Assembly: GCA_937900305.1 (NCBI GenBank) | Contig: CALCCV010000522.1 | Coordinates: 1 to 9,390 of the forward strand | Direction: 5' to 3' | Length of the DNA: 9,390 nucleotides | DNA from: an uncultured Pseudobdellovibrionaceae bacterium | Lineage (GTDB): Bacteria > Bdellovibrionota > Bdellovibrionia > Bdellovibrionales > Bdellovibrionaceae | Shown: piece after piece, positions 1 through 6,997 of the stretch | Layout of the letters: every line of letters starts with the position of its first letter | Position numbering within the stretch: position 1 is the stretch's first letter | Made by a program: the position numbers and the translations under genes | Notes under the pieces: model-generated | Database searches by the model: none | What the model saw: the letters and a program-made list of their open reading frames with translations, nothing else | What the model was told of the DNA's origin: nothing

Positions 1-100
1 GCCACGCGGCTATGACTTCCTGAACTCCCTTTGGTCCCGTTTCTCCCGTTTCATCCACGACTCCCATGATACGTATTGCAGTCATTGCTTCCCCCCTCAT
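1..100 (-). CDS. Partial hypothetical protein, N-terminus only
   Basis: This is an open reading frame that runs off the left edge; 33 codons are visible if it starts at the ATG at 100-98. The peptide begins MRGEAMTAIRIMGVVDETGE and continues to about VIAAW at the edge. I do not recognise the family. An in-frame TGA lies just upstream (109-107). Two starts are plausible. The ATG at 100 has GGGAG nine bases upstream. The ATG at 85 is preceded by a purine-rich GAGGGGGGAAGCA stretch. Two Shine-Dalgarno-like sites in front of in-frame ATGs support a real gene, divergent from the M13 peptidase. The short GETGPKG run looks collagen-like but does not continue, so I read nothing into it. Confidence 0.5.
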   Translation of the reverse strand, partial: MRGEAMTAIRIMGVVDETGETGPKGVQEVIAAW

Positions 101-257
101 TTTCGATCACTCCCGCACATCTGCTGGAGAACACGCACACTAGGGCAGTCGCACGCAGAAGTTGAGGCTTTGCGCATCGTGATGACAATTTGCTCTCACT
201 CGGGGGGTGTGCCAAACTTCTCTTTCGAACTTTAGTTTCAAACTTAGGATGTGCGAA
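101..257. promoter_or_regulatory. Divergent intergenic region upstream of the M13 peptidase
   Basis: This gap of about 150 bases lies between two divergent gene starts, so it should hold promoters for both. The best plus-strand sigma70-like candidate is weak: TTGAGG (162-167), a 16-base spacer, then GACAAT (184-189). The Shine-Dalgarno AGGA within TTAGGA (244-249) sits eight bases before the ATG at 258 and decides the peptidase start. A GTG at 207 and an ATG at 249 are in the same frame but less well placed. No operator or riboswitch structure is evident. Confidence 0.25.
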
Positions 258-2342
258 ATGATGAATTTGATGAAGATGAAATGGAATTCTAAATCCGGCC
301 GAGACATTGTGAATCTGTGGCTCGTGAACTCGTCAGCGATTGCACTACAGATGTATTGTGGAGATGCCCTGGGTACTGCTCCCTCAAAAACTCCAGTTCC
401 ACCTGAAATTACGCGCAGTGAACTTCTGACCCAGAGTCAAATTCCTGAGCGCCGCGAATTTCCTCTGGATGAAAGCGTGTCACCTTGTGAGGATTTTCAC
501 AAATACACTTGCGGTAAGGTGGAATCCACTTTCCAGCTGCCTGACGATCGATCTGCCTGGACGTTTTCTTTCACCGACAGCAACGAACGAATCTTAGAAG
601 CAAAAAAGAAATACTTCAAGCTCATTGAGGCGGGCGCAAAACCAAGAACCGAACGCGCCCAGCAATTTAAAAATCTCTATCTGGCTTGCATGGCTCCCAA
701 AGTGCGAGCCAAAGAAGAGCGCGAATTGGTCGCCACCGAAAAAGCCGCCATTCTTTCGCTGAAAGATCTGTCGGCGCTCCAAGATTTTGCCCAAGCTCGA
801 ATTGGCAGTCCCGATTCGACATTCATTGGGTTTTACAATTTGCCAAATTTGGACGATCCCACAAAAAACGACATGATGCTTTATGCCGACGTGATGAGTC
901 TGCCAGAAAAGACTTACTACGAAAATCCTGAAGCACTGAAAGATCTTCGCGAATTGGCCGAAAAACTTTTCACGGACATCAAGCTCAGTCACCCCGCCAA
1001 ACGCGCTCAGCAAATTGTCGATTTTGAAAAGGCGTTTGCCGAGAGCTTTCCTCTTCCCGCTGAATTGAGACAACGCGAGAATTCAAAGATGTACACCGGA
1101 CGCGAGGACTGGATTCAAAAACATCCGGCATTGAAGTTGGACCGATTTTTAAAAGAAATCGACACCAAAGTGGCCTTTCGAAATGTGACTCCCGAGTCTT
1201 TTCAGTTTTTGAATCAGGCCTTGGCTTCGCGCCCGCTAGAAGAGTTGCAAAATGTTCTCTTGTTTCAATCTCTGCGAGATATGATGGATCAGGCTTACCC
1301 AGAGTATTTTAAAAAAATCTTTGAGTTCCGCCGCAAACACCTCGGAGGTCCCAAAGTCCGTCCGCCCTTAGATGAGCGCTGTACAAAAATGGTCATGGGA
1401 AATTTCGGTATGGAGCTCGACAACGAACTTTTGGATGTCCTGTTTCCTGATTTTCCTCAAGACAAAGTCGTGAGCTTGGCCGAGCGGGTGAGAACTTCGA
1501 TTGTTGAAGGATTGCAAGGCAACAAGTGGCTCAGCAAAGACGCAAAGGCCGAGGCCATTCGCAAAGTTGAAAAGGCCACGCTTCGATTGGTGAAACCTTT
1601 GAAAGATGCTGACTGGAACTTCTTGCCAATTCAAAGTTACAATCCGAAGCAGCCGATTAAAAATCTCATGCTCATTCGCAAGGCTCGCATCGCGCGCGAA
1701 CTGAAAGAGTTGGTCGAACCGCGCAATCGAGACCAATGGTACATGGGGCCTCTGACCGTGAACGCTTACTATAACCCACCTGACAACCAGTTTGTTTTGC
1801 CCCAAGGAATTTTGCAATTTCCATTTTATGAAGCCAAGATGTCAGACGTCGAAGCGTTGGGGGCGATGGGAGCCGTCATTGGCCACGAACTTGGTCACGG
1901 CATCGACGACCAAGGCTCTAAATACGACGCCGAAGGAAAATTACGAGAATGGATGACGATGAAAGATCTTGGTGAATTTCAGGCGCGCGGCCAGAAATTT
2001 GTCGAACAATTCAATAAAGCTGGGCACAACGGAGTTCTCACTCTGGGCGAAAACATTGGCGACCATGTGGGCCTGATGTTTGCGTTCAATGCCGCCTTCA
2101 AGGACCGCAAGGCCGCCAAGGCGGAAGACATCAAGAAGTTTTACCTTGGGTATGGACGTGTCTGGTGTTCAGTGCAAAGGCCCGAGTACCAGCAAGTGAT
2201 GCTGAAAACAAATCCCCATGCTCTGGGTTGGGCCCGGATCAACGAACAACTCAAACACCAGCCTGAGTTCCAAAAAGCCTTCTCTTGCAAGAAGGGGGAT
2301 AAGATGTTTTTACCTTCCGAGGAGCAAATTCGCGTCTGGTGA
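258..2342 (+). CDS. M13 family zinc metallopeptidase (neprilysin/PepO-like)
   Basis: This is a zinc endopeptidase of the M13 family, which cleaves peptides in the periplasm or outside the cell. It has 694 residues from the ATG at 258, complete for the family (neprilysin is about 750; bacterial PepO about 630). The N-terminal signature DESVSPCEDFHKYTCG is present. NAYYNP at about 502 is the substrate-binding Asn-Ala motif. HELGH at 543-547 holds the zinc-binding His pair and catalytic Glu, within VIGHELGHGIDDQG. GENIGD at about 597-602 supplies the third ligand, Glu598, and Asp602. The C-terminus has the typical RVWC, PEY, NPH and terminal RVW elements. The usual WWT after the zinc motif is WMT, and the Gly-Gly-Leu after the GENIxD motif is VGL. 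The export signal is weak: a basic start, then a rather polar hydrophobic stretch with a Cys at about 34 but no proper lipobox. It is monocistronic and convergent with the hydrolase. Confidence 0.95.
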   Translation: MMNLMKMKWNSKSGRDIVNLWLVNSSAIALQMYCGDALGTAPSKTPVPPEITRSELLTQSQIPERREFPLDESVSPCEDFHKYTCGKVESTFQLPDDRSAWTFSFTDSNERILEAKKKYFKLIEAGAKPRTERAQQFKNLYLACMAPKVRAKEERELVATEKAAILSLKDLSALQDFAQARIGSPDSTFIGFYNLPNLDDPTKNDMMLYADVMSLPEKTYYENPEALKDLRELAEKLFTDIKLSHPAKRAQQIVDFEKAFAESFPLPAELRQRENSKMYTGREDWIQKHPALKLDRFLKEIDTKVAFRNVTPESFQFLNQALASRPLEELQNVLLFQSLRDMMDQAYPEYFKKIFEFRRKHLGGPKVRPPLDERCTKMVMGNFGMELDNELLDVLFPDFPQDKVVSLAERVRTSIVEGLQGNKWLSKDAKAEAIRKVEKATLRLVKPLKDADWNFLPIQSYNPKQPIKNLMLIRKARIARELKELVEPRNRDQWYMGPLTVNAYYNPPDNQFVLPQGILQFPFYEAKMSDVEALGAMGAVIGHELGHGIDDQGSKYDAEGKLREWMTMKDLGEFQARGQKFVEQFNKAGHNGVLTLGENIGDHVGLMFAFNAAFKDRKAAKAEDIKKFYLGYGRVWCSVQRPEYQQVMLKTNPHALGWARINEQLKHQPEFQKAFSCKKGDKMFLPSEEQIRVW

Positions 2343-2367
2343 CGTTTCAATCGAACTCGCGAGAGAA

Positions 2368-2409
2368 ACGCCCACCCCTGACTCCGATGTCGGAGTCAGG
2401 GGTGGGCGT
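2368..2409. terminator. Perfect 20-bp palindrome, bidirectional terminator between convergent genes
   Basis: The arms at 2368-2387 and 2390-2409 are perfect reverse complements over 20 bases, with a TG centre at 2388-2389. The core is TGACTCCGA/TCGGAGTCA flanked by a CCCACCCC/GGGGTGGG clamp. It lies 25 bases after the M13 stop and contains the stop codon (2398-2396) and last few codons of the minus-strand hydrolase. Past the stem, the minus strand reads TTTCTCTC, a modest U-rich tail suiting termination of the hydrolase transcript. The plus-strand side has no clear U-tract. A dispersed repetitive palindrome is an alternative reading. Confidence 0.75.
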
Positions 2410-3772
2410 GGGTTGTTCGGTGCCACTCCCATTTCGGGAATTCACCTGAGCTCACCAATGATTGCCACTCCGTCTGTCCCATGGATTCGCCCTGCAAGGC
2501 TTTTTGCAACAGAGCGAGGACTTGCGGACGCTGAGCGTGAGTGGGATCGGTGATGCGAGAATTGAGTGGCGAGTGTCCCTCGCTGCTCACTAAAAAAAGT
2601 TCTGCCTTTGGATTTTTTGCGCTGGCAAATTTAAAGTGCTTCACGGCGTGAGGTGCGACGGTGGCGCCATCTTCGGTCCCTTGAAAGTAGAAGGTGGGAA
2701 CCAGTGTGGGATAGTCGGTGGCATGATACAATGACTCCGTGGTGATATTCAGATCCTGACAATGATCATCCAGCAACATATTGGCTGCATACGTGACCCG
2801 CCCGTCCACAAGAGCGAAATTGAATGTTGAATTTTGGTGAAGAAGACCCAGCTCCCGACAAGCGATGGCGCCGAAGTTGTGCGCGCCGAAGAAGAGGCTG
2901 TCATTGGTCATGCCAGATTCGTCGATGATTTTTGCCGTTTCTGAAAGAATCGAGTCCGGATTTTCAAACAGCATTTTGAGCTGTGTATCGACGCTTTTAC
3001 GAAAAACGGAGTGATACATTTCTTGTTGAACCAATCTACCAAACCAGGTGTTCGAAAACCCCGGCGCCGAAGAGTAGTGCAGGACTTTCACTTTGATATC
3101 CGGAGCGAGGCGATCAAAGTATCTTTGTGTGATGCGGAGGCGATGGTGAGGGGCGAAGAGGTCCAAACCACCCTCAAAAATAACACCCTCGAGAATGAGC
3201 GATTGAACCTTCTCGGAAAAGAGATTTGCAAAAATGGTCGCGGTCACGGTTCCATACGAATGGCCCCAGACTGAAATTTTTCGACTCATTTGAAAAGACC
3301 TTATCACTTCGGCCGCGTCCTTTGCCGTGTTCAGTGAGCTCATAAAACGAGGATCTCTTAAGGTCGCGGACGTCTTGGGATAAGAAAATCCAGTGCCGCG
3401 GGCATCGAACATGATGACATTCCATTCGAGCAGATTTTCGGCAACTTGGGACGTGTGACTCGAACCACCAGGCCCTCCTGGGAAAAGAAGGAGCGAAGAT
3501 TTCTGCGGATCAAATTCTTTGAGGGTCCAAACATAGATTTCGGTCGTGCCGAGGCTGGGATCATCGTAGCTAAAAGGAACTTCAATAAAGCGACCTTTTT
3601 CATCCTTAAAGGCATCGGCCATGGATCCGTGCAAAGTGAGGTCTCGAATTTCGCGGCCACTGAGGTAGGGATTCATGAATGTAACGGCCAGGGCTGTGCA
3701 GGAACTCAAAATCGCACCAACCCAAATTCCAACTGCGCGCAATCCCTCCCTGGAAATCAAGAACTTTCGCAT
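2396..3772 (-). CDS. Exported alpha/beta-hydrolase, S33/TAP-like peptidase
   Basis: This is an alpha/beta-hydrolase of the prolyl/tripeptidyl aminopeptidase-like S33 group, 458 residues. Visible elements in order are: PGGPGGSS at about 98-105 (oxyanion loop), DARGTGFS at about 123-130, the nucleophile elbow GHSYG with Ser172, an AIACRE motif at about 302-307 as in TAP-like proteins, GTEDG with Asp368, and EGHSP with His400. The Ser-Asp-His triad is therefore complete. I chose the ATG at 3772 because GAGGTG (3781-3776) lies just upstream and because it gives a normal signal peptide. A GTG at 3841 would add 23 residues. The signal ends GAILSSC (Cys25), which fits a lipobox; a signal-peptidase-I site after TALA is also possible. 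It follows the LolC/E-like gene after a gap of 214 bases and so may have its own promoter. The substrate is unknown, and an esterase or lipase role cannot be excluded. Confidence 0.88.
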   Translation of the reverse strand: MRKFLISREGLRAVGIWVGAILSSCTALAVTFMNPYLSGREIRDLTLHGSMADAFKDEKGRFIEVPFSYDDPSLGTTEIYVWTLKEFDPQKSSLLLFPGGPGGSSHTSQVAENLLEWNVIMFDARGTGFSYPKTSATLRDPRFMSSLNTAKDAAEVIRSFQMSRKISVWGHSYGTVTATIFANLFSEKVQSLILEGVIFEGGLDLFAPHHRLRITQRYFDRLAPDIKVKVLHYSSAPGFSNTWFGRLVQQEMYHSVFRKSVDTQLKMLFENPDSILSETAKIIDESGMTNDSLFFGAHNFGAIACRELGLLHQNSTFNFALVDGRVTYAANMLLDDHCQDLNITTESLYHATDYPTLVPTFYFQGTEDGATVAPHAVKHFKFASAKNPKAELFLVSSEGHSPLNSRITDPTHAQRPQVLALLQKALQGESMGQTEWQSLVSSGEFPKWEWHRTTHAHP

Positions 3773-3986
3773 CAGCACCTCAACCAAAATGCGAGCAAGA
3801 TTCAGACCGAAGCCGAAAGATGGGAGAGAGTCTTTATTCACTCTAATGGACTCTATTCACACTCTAATCGCTTGATCCGCTCCGAGGTGATTTTCAATCT
3901 GAGCTCCTGGCTGTGCGTGCTGCAAATCGGCGCTTCGTCTAAGAGTTCATCACTGGCCTGGCGATTCGCCGGAGGGTAAACCCTAC
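3773..3986 (-). promoter_or_regulatory. Gap before the hydrolase gene with short tandem repeats
   Basis: This is the largest gap in the minus-strand gene row (214 bases), so a promoter for the hydrolase is likely here. It contains three helically spaced octamers on the plus strand: ACTCTAAT at 3840-3847, ACTCTATT at 3850-3857 and ACTCTAAT at 3861-3868. They sit within a looser direct repeat of about 21 bases (TATTCA, then CTCTAAT, twice). They are 68 to 97 bases upstream of the ATG at 3772, where an operator could sit. I see no convincing -35/-10 pair. Short inverted repeats just after the permease stop (GGGTTTACCC and GGCGAATCGCC on the minus strand) lack a U-tract, so termination there is unproven. 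Confidence 0.3.
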
Positions 3987-5228
3987 CTATCGCTTCAATT
4001 TCAAGCTCGAAGCCGGATGCAGAAGGCTCGCCGCCTTGGCGGGGATGTACGATCCGACGAGACTCAAAATCACACCGACAAGCAGAACCGGAACCAGCAG
4101 GCTGAAGCGAAAGTCTGCCGGGATGGTGGCGTCGTAATAGATGTCTGGCAAAACTTCGAGCGGATATTTTTCAATGTAGATGCTAATAACCGTTCCGACG
4201 ATGGCTCCCATAATCACCGCCGATCCGGAAATCAAAAAGCCCATCTTCGTGAACAACTCAACCGTCTTTAAATTCGACAGTCCAAGCGTTCGTAAAATCG
4301 CGATGTCGCGGCGTTTGTGAGAAATCAAAATTGCCAAAACCGTGATGATCGAACTTCCAGAAATCAATCCAGCAAAACCCAAAACCAATCCGATCATCGA
4401 TTTTTCGAGCTTTAACGCAAAAAACAAGTCGGAGTTTCGCTCTTTCCAGGATTCGACAACGCAGCTCGTTCGCTGAGCCAAATCGGTTTTTGCGGATTCC
4501 GTAGCGTCCACATCAGGCAACCAAATTTCAGTTCCGATCTTGCGGCTCAAAGATTGGCGCAGAAAATTAAATGTAGTGCCGGAGTGATACATGATGAGAT
4601 GGCCGTCGAGGTCTGCCAAGTTTGTGGCAAGCAAACGCTTCACCTTTACTTTTTCCACTCTCGGAGCTTCGCCCGGCGGAAGCAACAGCGCCTCTGGAGA
4701 CAGCACCGAGACTTCATCTCCCTCTAGCACCTGAAGGTTACGAGCTAGGTCGATGCCCAGATAAATTTCAGAGGGGCCTGGCAACTCGTCGTCGACAAAA
4801 AAGTATTCGCCATTTTTTTTTCGGGAAATTTCGCGCAACTTCCGATTGAAGTTCTCGAGACTTTCCTCTTGCACACCGCGCGCGATGGCGCCTTGAAATT
4901 TACCTTCGTTGGATCGAATCAGCACATCCTGAGTTTCAAATGGAAATACACGCCAGTTTTTTTGCTCTTTGGCCCAGCGGTAATAACTTTCTTGCGTCAC
5001 ATCCTGGCGCGAACTTTCATTTTTTCCAGGAGACCAAACGACGAGGTGCGGTTCGAGCGAAAGGATTCGAGTCTCCATGCTGTGATTCATGCCGTTCATC
5101 ACCGAAATCACAATCAGAAAAGACGAAGTCGACAAAAAGATAGCGATCATTCCAAGCCAACTGATCGTTTTCACGATCGCCTGAGCGCGGGCTGAAAAAA
5201 TCAAATGTCTCAAAAAGTGAACGACCAT
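3987..5228 (-). CDS. LolC/LolE-family lipoprotein-releasing ABC permease
   Basis: This is an inner-membrane permease of the LolC/LolE (FtsX/MacB-like) family, which extracts lipoproteins for transfer to LolA. From the ATG at 5228 it has 413 residues. TM1 lies at about 23-44 and ends in the conserved ISVMNGM. A large periplasmic domain follows at about 45-275, and then TM2 (about 277-302), TM3 (about 329-352) and TM4 (about 376-396). The cytoplasmic coupling segment KRRDIAILRTLGLS follows TM2, as in family members that dock on LolD. The C-terminus PAKAASLLHPASSL is also typical. An upstream TTG at 5273 overlaps the mlaD stop as TTGA and would add 15 residues. Neither start has a clear Shine-Dalgarno site; I prefer the ATG because it matches family N-termini. 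No LolD ATPase and no second Lol permease lies in the window, so its partners must be encoded elsewhere. LolC and LolE cannot be told apart here. Confidence 0.88.
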   Translation of the reverse strand: MVVHFLRHLIFSARAQAIVKTISWLGMIAIFLSTSSFLIVISVMNGMNHSMETRILSLEPHLVVWSPGKNESSRQDVTQESYYRWAKEQKNWRVFPFETQDVLIRSNEGKFQGAIARGVQEESLENFNRKLREISRKKNGEYFFVDDELPGPSEIYLGIDLARNLQVLEGDEVSVLSPEALLLPPGEAPRVEKVKVKRLLATNLADLDGHLIMYHSGTTFNFLRQSLSRKIGTEIWLPDVDATESAKTDLAQRTSCVVESWKERNSDLFFALKLEKSMIGLVLGFAGLISGSSIITVLAILISHKRRDIAILRTLGLSNLKTVELFTKMGFLISGSAVIMGAIVGTVISIYIEKYPLEVLPDIYYDATIPADFRFSLLVPVLLVGVILSLVGSYIPAKAASLLHPASSLKLKR

Positions 5229-5269
5229 AAGGAATAGTTTTACCGAGAGCCTGGTGAGCAGGCAAGAAA

Positions 5270-6262
5270 TCAATGAATCGAGTCCGCGGCGGGTTTGCGC
5301 TCGTGGTCGCCGCGATTTTTTTCGCGCAGGGCTTCCTCTTCTCGGACGTCATCGACAGTTCCGCGCAGAAAGAAGTTTCGTTGCATCGCTTTGAGCATGA
5401 CAACTGTTTCGTTCAGCGCTTCGACAAAGCGCTCGGCCGTGCGGGGAAGCTCAGGTCCCACTTGCTCCAGCGCCGGCCCCAGCACACGAAGGTCCTTAGT
5501 CACAATCACCAGGTTTTCCGTCAACTTTGCCAGATTTTCACCCAAGTGAGGATTGTTTTGATTGATTTCGGGCAGCAGGACGTTCAACTCACGAGTCACT
5601 CCCGTTAAATTGGCCAGCACCTCAGGCAACGCTTCGGTGCGATTGATTCCGCGGGTGAGTCTCGTCACCTCTTGGCTCATCGAATCTAGATTGCCCATCA
5701 AGGGGTCCATGCGATCAAAGAGTTTCACCATTGCACTGGTTCGGTCCTTACTTAAAAAGGCTTCAACCAGGCTAGAAACATTCTCGAGCATGTCAGAAAT
5801 TTTTTCGAGCTGCTTATTCAAATTTTTTCCAGACAACAAATTGAAAATATCCATATTTTCGACGGACGCCAAGTGGGCCGCTTCTTTTAAGACCGGCAAA
5901 TTCTCTGATCCGACAGTGATTTCAAGCACACGTTCACCGATGATAAAGGGTCGAATGAACTGGGCGATGCTATCCTCGCGGAGCAAGTGGGAGTATTTGC
6001 CAAGTATATAAAAGTGAATTTTTATGTTGTGATTGCTTTGCAGTTCGACGTCCTCAACCGAGCCCGCCTTGAGACCTTGAATTTGCACAACCGTGCCGGG
6101 ATGCACTCCGTCTGCGCTACTAAATTCAGACGTGTAATGCACCTTGGGTTCAAACCAACCTTGTTTCACCGCGACCGATATGCCCATCAAAATGGAGCCG
6201 CCGATCACCGAAATAACAAAGAGGCCGGCCACTCGTTCAAACTTATTAAACTTGATTTTCAT
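5270..6262 (-). CDS. mlaD: MlaD-like MCE-domain lipid transport protein
   Basis: This is the periplasmic, membrane-anchored MCE subunit of the MlaFED phospholipid transporter. MCE domains form a ring that passes lipids between MlaE and the periplasm. It has 330 residues, against 183 in E. coli MlaD. A single N-terminal TM lies at about 12-32. The MCE domain at about 42-118 carries SADGVHPGTVVQIQGLKAGSV and the ERVLEITVG end. A long helical region follows (about 135-305) with spaced heptad-like hydrophobics (NLLSGKNLNKQLEKI, LTENLVIVTKDL and similar), ending MQRNFFLRG. The tail is highly charged. Long helical tails are known in other MCE proteins, where they can form a tube. The start ATG overlaps the mlaF stop as ATGA, which implies translational coupling; there is no strong Shine-Dalgarno site. 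No mlaC or mlaB is nearby. Confidence 0.93.
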   Translation of the reverse strand: MKIKFNKFERVAGLFVISVIGGSILMGISVAVKQGWFEPKVHYTSEFSSADGVHPGTVVQIQGLKAGSVEDVELQSNHNIKIHFYILGKYSHLLREDSIAQFIRPFIIGERVLEITVGSENLPVLKEAAHLASVENMDIFNLLSGKNLNKQLEKISDMLENVSSLVEAFLSKDRTSAMVKLFDRMDPLMGNLDSMSQEVTRLTRGINRTEALPEVLANLTGVTRELNVLLPEINQNNPHLGENLAKLTENLVIVTKDLRVLGPALEQVGPELPRTAERFVEALNETVVMLKAMQRNFFLRGTVDDVREEEALREKNRGDHERKPAADSIH

Positions 6263-6981
6263 AAATTTGCCACACGCTTCTCAACTTGAGAGCCCACAAA
6301 AAGCTGATGACCTTCCAGGGCCACAATCGTGTGATCAAAAGGTCGAACCATTTTATCATCAAAGGCACTCACCACAATCGTAGACAATCGTCCGGCCTCA
6401 CGAGCTTCATCGATCCAGCTGACAAAGTTCGAAAGGATGTCATCGCTCAAGCCCACGCTCGGATCATCCAACAACAAAAATGATGGATAGGTGACGATCG
6501 AACGAAGAACAACCACCAACTTGCGAACTCGACCGGGCACGTGCGCTGGACGTTCGCCAGCATACTTGGTGATTTCAAATCGCTGGAGGATTTCATCCAC
6601 ACGAACATAAGCTTGTTCAGGCGTACACAAATGGTGAAAGAGCAAGGGCAACAAAAGATTGTCCCGCAACGTTCGATTGTTGATCAATCCGCCATAATCA
6701 AAGGAATAGCCAATCGACAACCGATACGGCAAAAACTCTTCAAAAGACATTGGCACCACATCTATGTCGTTGATGACATAGCTTCCACTCGTCGGATTGT
6801 GAAGACCCGCCAGTGCGTTTAATAACGTGGATTTTCCCGCGCCCTCATCGGACTTCAGCCAAATCACACCACCCATCGGAAAATCAAACGTCGTGTTTTT
6901 CAAAACGGGATGCCCACCATCATGCCACAACGAAATGTCTTCGAATCGAAGACTCTCAATGGGAATGACCTGGCCTTCCAT
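6259..6981 (-). CDS. mlaF: MlaF-like ABC ATPase with degenerate catalytic motifs
   Basis: This is the ATP-binding subunit position of an MlaFED transporter, 240 residues, cytoplasmic. Family and place are clear: it lies between mlaE and mlaD, and the fold-order motifs are present. They are unusually divergent. Walker A reads SDEGAGKST (about 44-52), with Ser for the first Gly but Lys50 kept. The Q-loop has Asp95 (IGYSFD, usually FQ). The LSGGQ signature is replaced by VPGRV (about 148-152). Walker B is FLLLDD with Asp172 kept, but the catalytic Glu is Asp173. The D-loop reads GLS instead of GLD. The switch His is missing (VVSAFDD, where VVSHD is usual). ATP binding looks possible; hydrolysis looks impaired. 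The start is the ATG at 6981, set by AGAGG (6993-6989) seven bases upstream; a GTG at 6996 is the alternative. There is no frameshift, and the reading frame is intact through the ATGA overlap with mlaD. Confidence 0.88.
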   Translation of the reverse strand: MEGQVIPIESLRFEDISLWHDGGHPVLKNTTFDFPMGGVIWLKSDEGAGKSTLLNALAGLHNPTSGSYVINDIDVVPMSFEEFLPYRLSIGYSFDYGGLINNRTLRDNLLLPLLFHHLCTPEQAYVRVDEILQRFEITKYAGERPAHVPGRVRKLVVVLRSIVTYPSFLLLDDPSVGLSDDILSNFVSWIDEAREAGRLSTIVVSAFDDKMVRPFDHTIVALEGHQLFVGSQVEKRVANL

Positions 6982-6997
6982 GTCTATGCCTCTCACA

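Noticed and set aside
34..51. Collagen-like repeat in the left-edge gene (GETGPKGVQ)
   Set aside because: There are only three Gly-X-Y triplets and the pattern stops at once, so it is most likely chance.
594..1073. Minus-strand open frame of 159 codons inside the M13 gene
   Set aside because: It is a shadow of a conserved metallopeptidase frame, with Phe-rich composition and no motifs.
1368..1817. Minus-strand open frame of 149 codons inside the M13 gene
   Set aside because: It is antisense to the conserved NAYYNP region and has no family features.
3446..3979. Plus-strand open frame of 177 codons opposite the hydrolase start
   Set aside because: It mirrors the coding strand of a hydrolase with a complete catalytic triad and has no family features or convincing start site.
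5562..6011. Plus-strand open frame of 149 codons opposite mlaD
   Set aside because: It is Ser/Arg/Lys-rich low-complexity translation of the antisense strand of an MCE protein; not a gene.
6259..6981. Calling the MlaF-like gene a pseudogene
   Set aside because: The frame is uninterrupted, has a good ribosome site and overlaps mlaD as ATGA. Altered motifs are substitutions, not breaks, so divergence is the better reading.
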